64,000 nucleotides of DNA. Source: Streptococcus oralis subsp. dentisani (GTDB lineage Bacteria > Bacillota > Bacilli > Lactobacillales > Streptococcaceae). Of the stretch, positions 28,208 through 37,200 are shown piece after piece. Position numbers and translations under genes: made by a program. The number at the start of each line of letters is the position of its first letter. Positions within the stretch are counted from its first letter, which is position 1. Under the pieces are notes generated by a model that searched no databases, had not been told where the DNA came from, and saw only the letters and a list, made by a program, of their open reading frames with translations. The stretch is from the NCBI RefSeq assembly GCF_007475365.1, contig NZ_CP034442.1, positions 124,001 to 188,000 on the forward strand, in the 5' to 3' direction.

Positions 28208-28234
28208 AGTAATATCAATAAAAAGGACGGAAGC

Positions 28235-28741
28235 ATGACAAAGAAAATCATAGCCATTTGGGCCCAGGATGAAAAAGGTGTGATTGGGAAGGAAGATCGT
28301 CTCCCTTGGCATTTGCCAGCTGAGTTGCAACATTTTAAGGAAACAACTTTGAACCACGCCATCTTGATGGGACGAGTGACTTTTGATGGAATGGGGCGTC
28401 GTCTGCTTCCAAAACGGCAAACCTTGATTTTAACGCGCAATAGCGAAGAAGTCGTGGATGGTGCGCTAGTGCTTCAAGATGTGGAGTCTGTTTTAGCGTG
28501 GTATCAGAGTCAGGAAAAAAATCTCTATATCATTGGCGGGAAACAGATTTTTCAGGCTTTTGAGCCTTATTTAGATGAAATCATCGTGACGCAGATTCAT
28601 GCTCAGGTGGAGGGAGATACCTATTTCCCTGAAGAGTTTGACTTGTCTCGTTTTGAGACAGTCGCAAGCAAATCTTACACCCGAGATGAGAAAAACGACT
28701 ATGATTTTACCATAGAATACCGAGAAAGAAAGGAAGTCTAA
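28235..28741 (+). CDS. folA: dihydrofolate reductase
   Basis: Reduces dihydrofolate to tetrahydrofolate with NADPH and is the trimethoprim target. The 168 residues show [12 protein letters not shown] (the active-site loop), [16 protein letters not shown] and IIGGKQIF. Residue 100 is Ile in LYIIGGK, the susceptible form (Ile100Leu is the classic pneumococcal resistance change). AAGGACGGAAG precedes the ATG. The stop overlaps the next small gene by one base. Confidence 0.97.
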   Translation: MTKKIIAIWAQDEKGVIGKEDRLPWHLPAELQHFKETTLNHAILMGRVTFDGMGRRLLPKRQTLILTRNSEEVVDGALVLQDVESVLAWYQSQEKNLYIIGGKQIFQAFEPYLDEIIVTQIHAQVEGDTYFPEEFDLSRFETVASKSYTRDEKNDYDFTIEYRERKEV

Positions 28742-28911
28742 TGGAGCGCAGTATATTTGGATTTTTTACAGCTTTTTTGTGTGTAATCTGTATCTTGACT
28801 GGAGCACAGGCTTTTCGTAAGAAGCGCTATGGACTATCTGCCTTACTCTGGTTGAATGCCTTTACCAATCTGGTAAATAGTGTACACGCTTTTTATATGA
28901 CCTTATTTTAG
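28741..28911 (+). CDS. 56-residue membrane peptide between folA and clpX
   Basis: An ATG sharing one base with the folA stop opens a 56-codon frame ending TAG at 28911. The product begins [20 protein letters not shown] and has a hydrophobic helix (about 4-24), a basic RKKRYG turn, and a second hydrophobic stretch (about 32-54). I remember a similar small gene at this place in pneumococcus. Function is unknown. Coupling to folA and conserved position support it being real. Confidence 0.8.
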   Translation: MERSIFGFFTAFLCVICILTGAQAFRKKRYGLSALLWLNAFTNLVNSVHAFYMTLF

Positions 28912-28942
28912 ATAGAATGAAAATATAGAATGGAAGGAAATC

Positions 28943-30175
28943 ATGCCTACAAATAGGAAAAATGATATGATGGTTTATTGCTCATTTTGTGGCAAAAGCC
29001 AAGAAGAAGTAAAGAAAATAATCGCTGGGAACAACGCCTTTATCTGTAATGAATGTGTGGAGTTGGCCCAGGAAATCATTCGGGAGGAGTTGGCCGAGGA
29101 AGTCTTGGCAGACTTGTCTGAAGTGCCAAAACCAATCGAGCTCCTCAATATCTTGAACCATTATGTGATCGGTCAAGATCGTGCCAAACGTGCCTTGGCA
29201 GTAGCAGTTTACAACCACTACAAACGTATCAATTTCCACGATACGCGTGAAGAGTCAGAAGATGTGGATTTGCAGAAGTCAAACATCTTGATGATTGGCC
29301 CAACTGGTTCTGGGAAAACTTTCTTGGCCCAGACTTTGGCTAAGAGCTTGAACGTGCCTTTTGCCATTGCAGATGCGACAGCTCTTACTGAGGCTGGGTA
29401 TGTGGGTGAGGACGTGGAAAATATTCTCCTCAAACTCTTGCAGGCTGCTGACTTTAACATCGAACGTGCAGAACGTGGGATTATCTACGTAGATGAAATT
29501 GACAAAATTGCCAAGAAGAGCGAGAATGTGTCTATCACACGTGACGTTTCTGGTGAAGGAGTGCAACAAGCCCTTCTTAAGATTATCGAGGGAACCGTTG
29601 CTAGCGTACCGCCTCAAGGTGGACGCAAACATCCGCAACAAGAGATGATTCAGGTGGATACTAAAAACATCCTCTTCATCGTGGGTGGTGCTTTTGATGG
29701 CATCGAAGAAATCGTTAAACAACGTTTAGGTGAAAAAGTTATCGGTTTCGGCCAAAATAATAAAGCGATTGACGAAAACAGCTCCTACATGCAAGAAATC
29801 ATCGCTGAAGACATTCAAAAATTCGGTATTATCCCTGAGTTGATTGGACGCTTGCCTGTCTTTGCTGCTCTTGAGCAATTGACGGTCGATGACTTGGTTC
29901 GCATCCTGAAAGAGCCAAGAAATGCCTTGGTCAAACAATACCAAACCTTGCTTTCTTATGATGACGTTGAGTTGGAATTTGACGATGAAGCCCTTCAGGA
30001 AATCGCCAATAAGGCTATCGAACGCAAAACTGGTGCGCGTGGTCTTCGCTCTATCATCGAAGAAACCATGCTAGATGTCATGTTTGAAGTACCAAGTCAA
30101 GAAAATGTGAAATTGGTCCGCATCACGAAAGAAGCTGTCGATGGAACGGATAAACCAATCCTAGAAACAGCCTAG
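28943..30175 (+). CDS. clpX: ATP-dependent Clp protease ATP-binding subunit ClpX
   Basis: AAA+ unfoldase that feeds substrates to ClpP. The 410-residue protein has an N-terminal zinc-binding domain (CSFCG and CNEC, about 13-40), Walker A GPTGSGKT, Walker [11 protein letters not shown], the GYVG pore loop, and a C-terminal small domain with [22 protein letters not shown] precedes the ATG. engB starts 8 bases downstream, a linkage common in Firmicutes. Confidence 0.98.
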   Translation: MPTNRKNDMMVYCSFCGKSQEEVKKIIAGNNAFICNECVELAQEIIREELAEEVLADLSEVPKPIELLNILNHYVIGQDRAKRALAVAVYNHYKRINFHDTREESEDVDLQKSNILMIGPTGSGKTFLAQTLAKSLNVPFAIADATALTEAGYVGEDVENILLKLLQAADFNIERAERGIIYVDEIDKIAKKSENVSITRDVSGEGVQQALLKIIEGTVASVPPQGGRKHPQQEMIQVDTKNILFIVGGAFDGIEEIVKQRLGEKVIGFGQNNKAIDENSSYMQEIIAEDIQKFGIIPELIGRLPVFAALEQLTVDDLVRILKEPRNALVKQYQTLLSYDDVELEFDDEALQEIANKAIERKTGARGLRSIIEETMLDVMFEVPSQENVKLVRITKEAVDGTDKPILETA

Positions 30176-30183
30176 AGGTGATT

Positions 30184-30771
30184 ATGGAAATCAATACACA
30201 TAATGCTGAAATCTTGCTCAGTGCTGCAAACAAGTCCCACTATCCGCAGGATGAACTACCAGAGATTGCCCTTGCAGGGCGTTCAAATGTTGGGAAGTCC
30301 AGCTTTATCAACACCATGCTCAATCGAAAGAATCTGGCTCGTACGTCAGGGAAACCTGGGAAAACCCAGCTTCTCAACTTCTTTAACATCGACGACAAGA
30401 TGCGCTTTGTGGATGTACCAGGTTATGGCTATGCCCGCGTTTCCAAAAAGGAACGTGAAAAGTGGGGGCGCATGATTGAGGAGTACCTCACAACTCGTGA
30501 AAATCTCCGTGCAGTGGTCAGTCTGGTCGACCTCCGCCATGACCCATCAGCAGATGATGTGCAGATGTACGAATTTCTCAAGTATTATGAAATTCCGGTC
30601 ATCATCGTTGCGACCAAGGCAGATAAGATTCCTCGTGGTAAATGGAACAAGCACGAATCAGCAATCAAAAAGAAATTAAACTTTGATCCAAGTGACGACT
30701 TCATCCTCTTTTCATCTGTCAGCAAGGCAGGGATGGATCAGGCTTGGGATGCAATATTAGAAAAATTGTGA
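30184..30771 (+). CDS. engB: ribosome biogenesis GTPase EngB/YsxC
   Basis: Essential GTPase needed for 50S subunit assembly. The 195-residue protein carries G1 GRSNVGKSS (about 31-39), G3 DVPGYGYA and G4 TKADKI. ATG 30184 is chosen because AGAGGTG lies just upstream and the family starts at MEINTHN. An in-frame GTG at 30178 is part of the Shine-Dalgarno. It is downstream of clpX and followed by ridA after 9 bases. Confidence 0.97.
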   Translation: MEINTHNAEILLSAANKSHYPQDELPEIALAGRSNVGKSSFINTMLNRKNLARTSGKPGKTQLLNFFNIDDKMRFVDVPGYGYARVSKKEREKWGRMIEEYLTTRENLRAVVSLVDLRHDPSADDVQMYEFLKYYEIPVIIVATKADKIPRGKWNKHESAIKKKLNFDPSDDFILFSSVSKAGMDQAWDAILEKL

Positions 30772-30780
30772 GGGAAAGAA

Positions 30781-31161
30781 ATGATAAAAACAATTCATAC
30801 AGATAAGGCTCCAAAGGCTATCGGACCTTATGTTCAAGGAAAAATAGTTGGCAATCTTTTGTTTGCTAGCGGTCAAGTTCCCCTATCTCCTGAAACTGGG
30901 GAAATCGTTGGAGAAACGATTCAAGAACAGACAGAACAAGTCTTGAAAAACATCGGTGCTATTTTGGCTGAAGCAGGAACAGATTTTGACCACGTTGTCA
31001 AAACAACTTGCTTCTTGAGCGATATGAACGACTTTGTTCCTTTTAACGAGGTTTACCAAACGGCCTTCAAAGAGGAATTCCCAGCTCGTTCAGCTGTGGA
31101 AGTAGCTCGTCTTCCTCGCGATGTGAAAGTCGAAATTGAAGTCATCGCAGAGATTGGATAA
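30781..31161 (+). CDS. ridA: RidA family enamine/imine deaminase
   Basis: A 126-residue protein of the RidA/YjgF/YabJ family that hydrolyses reactive 2-aminoacrylate-type enamines. Visible are the N-terminal APKAIGPY, FASGQVPL, and the C-terminal PARSAVEVARLPRDVKVEIE with the conserved Arg that binds the carboxylate. It is last in the clpX-engB-ridA run and is followed by a terminator. Confidence 0.95.
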   Translation: MIKTIHTDKAPKAIGPYVQGKIVGNLLFASGQVPLSPETGEIVGETIQEQTEQVLKNIGAILAEAGTDFDHVVKTTCFLSDMNDFVPFNEVYQTAFKEEFPARSAVEVARLPRDVKVEIEVIAEIG

Positions 31162-31168
31162 GCTAGTT

Positions 31169-31195
31169 GAAGTTTGGTTTTGCCAAACTTCTTTT
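31169..31195 (+). terminator. terminator after ridA
   Basis: GAAGTTTGG (31169-31177), loop TTTTG, CCAAACTTC (31183-31191), then TTTT. It is just upstream of rapZ and could attenuate read-through. Confidence 0.85.
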
Positions 31196-31212
31196 GATAT
31201 AAGGAGAGATAG

Positions 31213-32103
31213 ATGACAAAAAAACAACTTCACCTAGTGATTGTGACAGGGATGAGTGGCGCAGGAAAAACCGTAGCCATTCAATCCTTCGAGGATTTGG
31301 GGTATTTCACGATTGACAATCTGCCACCAGCCCTCTTGCCAAAGTTTTTACAGTTGGTCGAAACTAAAGATGATGACCACAAACTGGCCTTGGTTGTAGA
31401 CATGCGTAGCCGTTCTTTCTTTTCTGAGATTCAGGCTGTTTTGGATGAATTGGAAAACCAGGATGATTTGGATTTCAAAATTCTCTTTTTGGACGCAGCA
31501 GATAAGGAATTAGTTGCTCGCTATAAAGAAACCAGACGGAGTCACCCTCTAGCAGCGGATGGTCGGATTTTAGATGGCATCAAGCTGGAACGTGAACTCT
31601 TGGCACCTTTGAAAAATATGAGTCAAAATGTGGTGGATACGACAGAACTCACTCCGCGTGAACTTCGTAAAACCATTACTGAGCAATTTTCGGACCAAGA
31701 ACAAGCCCAGTCTTTCCGTATCGAGGTCATGTCTTTTGGATTTAAGTATGGTATCCCTATTGATGCGGATTTGGTGTTTGATGTCCGTTTCTTGCCAAAT
31801 CCCTATTACCTACCAGAACTCCGTAATCAGACAGGTGAGGATCAAGCAGTTTATGACTATGTGATGAATCATGAAGAGTCTGAAAGTTTCTATCAGCACT
31901 TACTCGCTTTGATTGAACCTATTTTGCCAAGTTACAAAAAAGAAGGCAAGTCCGTCTTGACCATTGCAGTAGGATGTACGGGTGGACAACACCGTAGTGT
32001 TGCCTTTGCTAAGCGCATAGCTGAGGATTTATCCAACAACTGGCCTGTCAATGAAAGCCATCGTGACAAAGACAGAAGAAAGGAAACGGTAAACCGTTCA
32101 TGA
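31213..32103 (+). CDS. rapZ: RNase adapter protein RapZ (YvcJ)
   Basis: The 296-residue P-loop protein has Walker A GMSGAGKT (13-20), and the C-terminal domain contains [10 protein letters not shown]. In E. coli RapZ controls GlmS through small RNAs. In Gram-positives YvcJ is an ATP/GTP-binding protein linked to competence in B. subtilis. It is translationally coupled to yvcK (4-base overlap), which overlaps whiA, the conserved rapZ-yvcK-whiA operon. Confidence 0.95.
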   Translation: MTKKQLHLVIVTGMSGAGKTVAIQSFEDLGYFTIDNLPPALLPKFLQLVETKDDDHKLALVVDMRSRSFFSEIQAVLDELENQDDLDFKILFLDAADKELVARYKETRRSHPLAADGRILDGIKLERELLAPLKNMSQNVVDTTELTPRELRKTITEQFSDQEQAQSFRIEVMSFGFKYGIPIDADLVFDVRFLPNPYYLPELRNQTGEDQAVYDYVMNHEESESFYQHLLALIEPILPSYKKEGKSVLTIAVGCTGGQHRSVAFAKRIAEDLSNNWPVNESHRDKDRRKETVNRS

Positions 32104-33077
32104 GAAAACCAAAGATAACGGTGATTGGTGGAGGAACTGGTATCCCCGTCATTTTGAAAAGCTTGCGAGAAAAGGATGTTGATATTGCGGCCATCGTAAC
32201 GGTAGCTGATGATGGTGGATCTTCTGGTGAACTAAGAAAGAATATCCAACAACTGACACCACCAGGTGATCTTCGGAATGTTTTGGTGGCCATGTCGGAT
32301 ATGCCTAAGTTTTATGAGAAGGTTTTTCAGTACCGCTTTTCAGAAGAGGCTGGTGCTTTTGCGGGCCATCCACTGGGGAATATCATCATAGCAGGGCTCT
32401 CTGAAATGCAAGGATCTACCTACAATGCTATGCAATTACTCAGTAAGTTCTTTCATACAACAGGAAAGATCTACCCCTCAAGCGATCATCCTTTGACACT
32501 GCATGCAGTCTTTAAAGACGGTTCTGAGGTGGCAGGTGAGAGCCACATTGCAGATCATCCAGGCATGATCGACCATGTCTATGTGACCAATACCTTGGAT
32601 GATGAAACACCGCAAGCCAGCCGTCGAGTAGTCAATACCATTCTCGAGAGTGACATGATCGTCTTGGGGCCTGGTTCCCTCTTTACATCGATTTTGCCGA
32701 ATATTGTCATCGAGGAGATTGGACAGGCTCTCTTGGAGACTAAGGCAGAGATCGCCTATGTCTGCAATATCATGACCCAGCGTGGGGAAACAGAGCACTT
32801 TTCAGACAGTGACCACGTGGAAGTCCTCCATCGACACTTAGGTCGGCCTTTTATTGATACGGTCTTGGTCAATATCGAAAAGGTTCCTAGAGAATACATG
32901 AATACCAACCGTTTTGATGAATATTTGGTTCAGGTAGAGCATGACTTTGCTGGTCTTTGCAAGCAGGTTCCTCGTGTGATTTCATCCAACTTCCTTCGTT
33001 TGGAAAATGGAGGTGCCTTCCACGATGGCGATTTGATTGTAGATGAATTGATGCGCATCATACAGGTGAGAAAATGA
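32100..33077 (+). CDS. yvcK: gluconeogenesis/cell-shape factor YvcK
   Basis: CofD-like protein of 325 residues. The N-terminal [13 protein letters not shown] binds a nucleotide-sugar in homologs. [13 protein letters not shown] and [11 protein letters not shown] are conserved. YvcK localises peptidoglycan synthesis and is needed on gluconeogenic carbon in Bacillus. It also interacts with division proteins in pneumococcus. It overlaps its neighbours by 4 bases at both ends. Confidence 0.95.
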   Translation: MRKPKITVIGGGTGIPVILKSLREKDVDIAAIVTVADDGGSSGELRKNIQQLTPPGDLRNVLVAMSDMPKFYEKVFQYRFSEEAGAFAGHPLGNIIIAGLSEMQGSTYNAMQLLSKFFHTTGKIYPSSDHPLTLHAVFKDGSEVAGESHIADHPGMIDHVYVTNTLDDETPQASRRVVNTILESDMIVLGPGSLFTSILPNIVIEEIGQALLETKAEIAYVCNIMTQRGETEHFSDSDHVEVLHRHLGRPFIDTVLVNIEKVPREYMNTNRFDEYLVQVEHDFAGLCKQVPRVISSNFLRLENGGAFHDGDLIVDELMRIIQVRK

Positions 33078-33985
33078 GTTTTACAGTTGCAGTAAAAGAG
33101 GAAATTCTTGGTCAACATCATCTCAGTCGTCATGAATTGTCTGCCATCATCAAGATGTCTGGCAGTATCGGTCTCTCGACTTCAGGCCTGACCTTGTCCG
33201 TCGTGACCGAAAATGCAAAGTTGGCTCGGCATCTCTATGAGTCCTTTCTCCATTTTTATGAGATCAAGTCAGAAATTCGACACCATCAGAGAAGCAATCT
33301 TCGTAAGAATCGTGTCTACACGGTCTATACCGATGAGAGGGTGCAGGAGCTTTTAGCTGATTTGCGGCTTGCGGATTCTTTCTTTGGTTTGGAGACAGGC
33401 ATCGATCCTGATATTTTAGCAGATGAGGAAGCTGGACGTGCCTACCTATGTGGGGCCTTTCTGGCAAATGGTAGCATCCGAGATCCTGAGTCTGGCAAAT
33501 ACCAGTTGGAGATTAGTTCCGTTTATCTGGACCATGCCCAAGGACTGGCCTCTCTCCTCCAGCAATTTTTACTGGATGCCAAGGTCATTGAGCGAAAGAA
33601 AGGTGCAGTTACCTATCTCCAGCGTGCAGAAGACATCATGGATTTCTTGATCGTGATTGGCGCTATGCAGGCGCGTGATAATTTTGAGCGCGTCAAGATT
33701 TTGCGTGAAACTCGTAACGATCTCAATCGGGCTAATAACGCTGAAACAGCCAATATCGCTCGGACGGTCTCTGCTAGTATGAAGACCATCAATAATATCA
33801 GTAAAATCAAAGATAGAATGGGTTTGGAAAATTTACCCGTGGATTTGCAAGAGGTGGCACGGTTGCGGATTCAGCATCCAGACTATTCTATCCAGCAGTT
33901 GGCAGATAGCCTGAGTAATCCCCTGACCAAAAGTGGTGTCAACCACAGACTTAGAAAAATAAACAAGATTGCGGATGAGTTATGA
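33074..33985 (+). CDS. whiA: DNA-binding protein WhiA
   Basis: A 303-residue protein with a degenerate LAGLIDADG-like N-terminal domain ([13 protein letters not shown]) and a C-terminal helix-turn-helix (about 250-300, [21 protein letters not shown]). WhiA is a sporulation regulator in Streptomyces and a nucleoid-associated division factor in Firmicutes. It is the last gene of its operon. Confidence 0.95.
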   Translation: MSFTVAVKEEILGQHHLSRHELSAIIKMSGSIGLSTSGLTLSVVTENAKLARHLYESFLHFYEIKSEIRHHQRSNLRKNRVYTVYTDERVQELLADLRLADSFFGLETGIDPDILADEEAGRAYLCGAFLANGSIRDPESGKYQLEISSVYLDHAQGLASLLQQFLLDAKVIERKKGAVTYLQRAEDIMDFLIVIGAMQARDNFERVKILRETRNDLNRANNAETANIARTVSASMKTINNISKIKDRMGLENLPVDLQEVARLRIQHPDYSIQQLADSLSNPLTKSGVNHRLRKINKIADEL

Positions 33986-34095
33986 AGAGAGAACATAAGA
34001 TAAGCGAATTTCTAACTTCTATATGTGCTTACGGATACAAATTTGATAAAAAGAAGGGTGTGCTCATACTTTGAATTCTAGAGATATGAAAATAG

Positions 34096-34124
34096 TTGTA
34101 AAAACTTTTAATTCTTGGTACAAT
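34096..34124 (+). promoter_or_regulatory. promoter of the non-coding RNA downstream of whiA
   Basis: TTGTAA (34096-34101), a 17-base spacer, and TACAAT (34119-34124) with TGG before it. It points into a region without an ORF. Confidence 0.75.
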
Positions 34125-34126
34125 AA

Positions 34127-34312
34127 GACTAAATAAGTAGGGTAGTAGTTTACGAGTGAAAACATGGTATAGCACCGTTGGAAAGTGATGGATTTAGCGA
34201 GGGTACACTAAATTTAGTAGTACCTAGCTATTGAAGCATGTGCTATTATCAAGACGACGGTTGAAATCCGTCCGCCTATAATCTTTAGTCCCAATTCAAT
34301 GTTGGGGCTTTT
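34127..34312 (+). ncRNA. ssrS: structured non-coding RNA, probable 6S RNA
   Basis: A strong promoter, no ORF and a terminator define an RNA of about 180 nt. The ends pair: GACTAAA (34127-34133) with TTTAGTC (34284-34290), then TAGG (34138-34141) with CCTA (34275-34278). A long apical stem starts with ATAGCAC (34169-34175) and GTGCTAT (34240-34246). A small hairpin GACGG-CCGTC lies at 34256-34272 on the 3' side. A closed rod with a central bubble is the architecture of 6S RNA, which sequesters sigma-A RNA polymerase. I have not compared it with an alignment, so the 6S name is inference and the RNA itself is firmer. Confidence 0.6.
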
Positions 34313-34313
34313 G
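34288..34313 (+). terminator. terminator of the non-coding RNA
   Basis: GTCCCAA (34288-34294) pairs with TTGGGGC (34302-34308), followed by TTTT. Confidence 0.8.
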
Positions 34314-34404
34314 TCTTAATTCAGTCTCTTTTTCTACAATCAAAGTAGCCTTTATAATATTTCTAGGGGATTTACACGTTGCAAATAATATAAATCCATT
34401 ATAA

Positions 34405-34432
34405 AACCACGAATCAGTTGATCCGTGGTTCT
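34405..34432. terminator. terminator after the ferredoxin-NADP reductase gene
   Basis: AACCACGAATCA (34405-34416) pairs with TGATCCGTGGTT (34419-34430), one mismatch. Read on the minus strand it is followed by TTTTAT, and it serves the convergent minus-strand gene. Confidence 0.85.
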
Positions 34433-34436
34433 TTTC

Positions 34437-35405
34437 TTATAAACTGGTCGAGTGTTTGGGTTGAACTTTTTGTTCTGGGTCAATGTAGTTAATGGCATTG
34501 TTAACAGCTGTTGGAGCTTCACCTAGTCCTGTAGCGATCAAATCAATCTTACCTTCATAGTAACAGCAGTCCCCGATGGCGTAGATACCTGCTTGACTGG
34601 ATTCTTGCTTGCTGTTGACGATAATCTTGTGACGGTTGAGGTCTAGACCCCAATTTTTAAGATTGCCGACAGATGATTTGAAACCATAGTTGACAAAGAG
34701 ATGGTCTACTTCGATAGTTTCAGTTTCATCTGATTTAACTTTTGTGATTTCTAGTTTATCGAGTGTTTTTCCATCTCCGATAAGTTGGCTAGGAACGAAC
34801 GGTGTCTTGATGGTCACAGATGATTCTTGTAGGGCTTGCACACTATGTTCCAAGGCGCGGAAATTATCTCTGCGGTGAACGAGAGTGGTTGGGGCAATCT
34901 TTTCAAAAGCCAGAGCCCAGTCCACTGCTGAGTCCCCACCACCAAGGATGGTCACTTTCTTACCAGCGTATTGCTGGATGTTGGCAACGTGGTAGTGGAT
35001 ATTTTCATAGTTTTCGACGCCATCTAATTCGAGCGGACGCGGTTTAAAGGCGCCACCCCCCATGGCAATGATGACTGTTTTAGTCAGGTGGCTTCCTTTG
35101 TTGGTGGTGATGGTAAATCCTTCATCTTGTTTTTCAATCTCAAGAACGGTTTCGTTGAGGTGAACAGGTGTTTCAAAGCCGTTTAGCTGCTCAATCAAGC
35201 GATTGGTAAGCTCCTCTCCAGTTAAGTTTGGAAAACCTGGCACGTCAAGGATTTGCTTCTCAGGATAAAGGATGGCAGGCTGACCACCGAGCTGGGGAAG
35301 GGAGTCGATGATTTGGACTTTGGCTTGGCGGAGGTGGGCGTAAAAGGCAGCAAAGAGGCCGACAGGACCGCCACCAACAATGGTAATATCATAGAGTTGA
35401 GACAT
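34437..35405 (-). CDS. ferredoxin/flavodoxin-NADP(+) reductase, TrxB-like type
   Basis: The 322-residue flavoprotein resembles thioredoxin reductase but lacks the CxxC redox pair, typical of Bacillus YumC-type ferredoxin-NADP reductases. The FAD motif is VGGGPVGLFAAF (about 10-21), and the NADPH motif is GGGDSAVDWA (about 155-164). The C-terminal YAIGDC closes the FAD site. The ferredoxin at 26689 is a plausible partner. AAGGAGAAATC precedes the start. The gene is transcribed away from cdaA. Confidence 0.93.
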   Translation of the reverse strand: MSQLYDITIVGGGPVGLFAAFYAHLRQAKVQIIDSLPQLGGQPAILYPEKQILDVPGFPNLTGEELTNRLIEQLNGFETPVHLNETVLEIEKQDEGFTITTNKGSHLTKTVIIAMGGGAFKPRPLELDGVENYENIHYHVANIQQYAGKKVTILGGGDSAVDWALAFEKIAPTTLVHRRDNFRALEHSVQALQESSVTIKTPFVPSQLIGDGKTLDKLEITKVKSDETETIEVDHLFVNYGFKSSVGNLKNWGLDLNRHKIIVNSKQESSQAGIYAIGDCCYYEGKIDLIATGLGEAPTAVNNAINYIDPEQKVQPKHSTSL

Positions 35406-35435
35406 GATTTCTCCTTCGTTTTTTCTAGTCAGTTT

Positions 35436-35444
35436 ATTTTATCA
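35436..35444 (-). promoter_or_regulatory. promoter of the ferredoxin-NADP reductase gene
   Basis: On the minus strand TGATAAAAT (35444 down to 35436) is an extended -10 element, about 30 bases before the start. Confidence 0.6.
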
Positions 35445-35496
35445 TATTTTTAATCAAATTAAAATGAAGCAGGATAGGGAAAAAATTGTTAGAAAA

Positions 35497-35505
35497 TGGT
35501 ATAAT
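35497..35505 (+). promoter_or_regulatory. cdaA promoter, extended -10
   Basis: TGGTATAAT at 35497-35505 lies 36 bases before the cdaA ATG. It shows that the longer upstream reading frame is not translated. Confidence 0.75.
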
Positions 35506-35541
35506 AGGACGGAACGTGTTTTGATAGGGAGGGAACCAGGG

Positions 35542-36399
35542 ATGAATTTTCAGCAATTTTCCAACTTGCAATATTGGACGAGTTTGTTTTCAAGTCCTTG
35601 GACTATAGTCATCAATCTGATTGATATTCTGATTGTGACTTATATTTTGTATCATTTTACAAAGGCCATTGCAGGTACTAAAATCATGATCTTGGTGCGG
35701 GGGGTTTTGGTCTTCATTCTAGCTCAAATTCTCTCCAATATGATTGGTTTAACGACTATTTCTTGGTTGATCAATCAAATCATCACTTATGGGGTCATTG
35801 CAGCAGTAGTCATTTTTTCACCAGAGATTCGGACGGGTCTAGAGCGGTTGGGCCGGGCAACGGATTTCTTTTCCAATGCTCCGATTAGTGCAGAGGAGCA
35901 GATGATTCGTGCCTTTGTCAAATCAGTCGAATACATGAGTCCTCGTAAGATTGGTGCTTTGGTAGCTGTTCAGCGAGTGAGAACCTTGCAGGAATACATC
36001 TCGACGGGGATTCCCCTAGATGCCAAGATTTCAGCTGAATTGCTCATCAATATTTTTATTCCTAACACTCCCTTGCACGATGGAGCGGTCATTATCCGAG
36101 AAGATCGGATTGCTGTTACTTCAGCCTACTTGCCACTAACTGAAAATACAGAGATTTCCAAAGAGTTTGGAACACGGCATAGGGCGGCGATTGGTTTGTC
36201 GGAAGTATCAGATGCTCTTACCTTTGTGGTTTCGGAGGAAACAGGTGGCATCTCAATCACCTATAATGGAGTCTTTAAGCACGATTTGACCTTGGAAGAG
36301 TTTGAATCTGAATTGAGAAGAATCTTACTTCCAAAGTCAGAGAAAAAGCAAGGTCTGAAAGAGCGCTTGCTAGGAGGACTGAAACATGAGAAAAAATAG
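35542..36399 (+). CDS. cdaA: diadenylate cyclase CdaA (DacA)
   Basis: Membrane-bound enzyme that makes cyclic di-AMP from two ATP. The 285 residues have three membrane helices (about 22-90) and the DAC domain with DGA (180-182) and RHR (212-214), the active-site motifs. The frame opens at 35404, but the promoter and GGGAGGGAAC site fix the ATG at 35542. It is first in the conserved cdaA-cdaR-glmM operon that couples c-di-AMP to cell-wall synthesis and osmotic balance. Confidence 0.97.
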   Translation: MNFQQFSNLQYWTSLFSSPWTIVINLIDILIVTYILYHFTKAIAGTKIMILVRGVLVFILAQILSNMIGLTTISWLINQIITYGVIAAVVIFSPEIRTGLERLGRATDFFSNAPISAEEQMIRAFVKSVEYMSPRKIGALVAVQRVRTLQEYISTGIPLDAKISAELLINIFIPNTPLHDGAVIIREDRIAVTSAYLPLTENTEISKEFGTRHRAAIGLSEVSDALTFVVSEETGGISITYNGVFKHDLTLEEFESELRRILLPKSEKKQGLKERLLGGLKHEKK

Positions 36400-37171
36400 T
36401 CTATACATCATTTCTTCCTTCTTTTTCGCCTGCATCCTCTTTATCTATGCGACTTCTACAAACTATCAGAATAATAATAGTGCTAGACAGGTACGAGCTG
36501 AAACCTATACCAATACGGTGCTCAATGTACCAATTGATATCCACTATGATAGTGATCAGTACTTTATTAGTGGCTTTACGTCAGAAGTAACGGTTTTCTT
36601 GACAGGTTCCAATCGAGTTGCTTTGGCAAGCGAAATGCAGGAAAGTACGCGTAAATTCAAGGTGACAGCTGACTTAACCAATGCCAGTGTAGGGACCATC
36701 GAAGTTCCTCTAAACATAGAAAATCTACCAAGTGGTTTGACCGCTGTTGCAACACCGCAAAAGATAACAGTGAAGGTCGGTAAAAAAGCAAAACGAGACA
36801 ATGTAATCGTTGTGCCAGAGATTGATCCTAACCAGATTGATTCTCGCGTGAAAATCGATACAGTTACTGTGTCAGATGAAAAAGTAACGGTTATTAGTGA
36901 TGAGGAAACCCTCTCCAAAGTAGATCGTGTCATTGCCATCTTACCGACGAGTGAACGGATAACGGGTAACTACTCGGCTTCTGTTCCTCTACAAGCAGTT
37001 GATAAAAATGGAAATGTCTTGCCAAGCGTCATTATGCCATTTGACACTACTATGAAAATTACAACGAAACCAGTATCGTCTAGTTCGAGCTCATCATCAA
37101 CGAGCTCCTCAGCTAGTGGTTCGTCTTCAACGAGTTCAGAAACGAAACCAGACTCGTCTAAACAAGAATAA
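36386..37171 (+). CDS. cdaR: CdaA regulatory protein CdaR (YbbR domains)
   Basis: Anchored by one N-terminal membrane helix (about 5-23). The extracytoplasmic part contains about two YbbR repeats (about 35-110 and 115-210), and the C-terminus is almost pure Ser/Thr (about 215-250). YbbR proteins modulate CdaA activity from outside the membrane. At 261 residues it has fewer repeats than Bacillus CdaR. It overlaps cdaA by 14 bases, and glmM begins 30 bases after its stop. Confidence 0.92.
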   Translation: MRKNSLYIISSFFFACILFIYATSTNYQNNNSARQVRAETYTNTVLNVPIDIHYDSDQYFISGFTSEVTVFLTGSNRVALASEMQESTRKFKVTADLTNASVGTIEVPLNIENLPSGLTAVATPQKITVKVGKKAKRDNVIVVPEIDPNQIDSRVKIDTVTVSDEKVTVISDEETLSKVDRVIAILPTSERITGNYSASVPLQAVDKNGNVLPSVIMPFDTTMKITTKPVSSSSSSSSTSSSASGSSSTSSETKPDSSKQE

Positions 37172-37200
37172 AAAATTAACAGAAAAGGATGATTAACAAA

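Noticed and set aside
34320..34404. Second small RNA or gene after the 6S-like RNA
   Set aside because: There is a TATAAT at 34353 and a weak hairpin GGATTTA/TAAATCC (34368-34397), but no ORF, no -35 and no separate terminator.
35404..35541. Upstream extension of the cdaA reading frame
   Set aside because: The extended -10 promoter at 35497-35505 lies within it, so it cannot be translated from that transcript.
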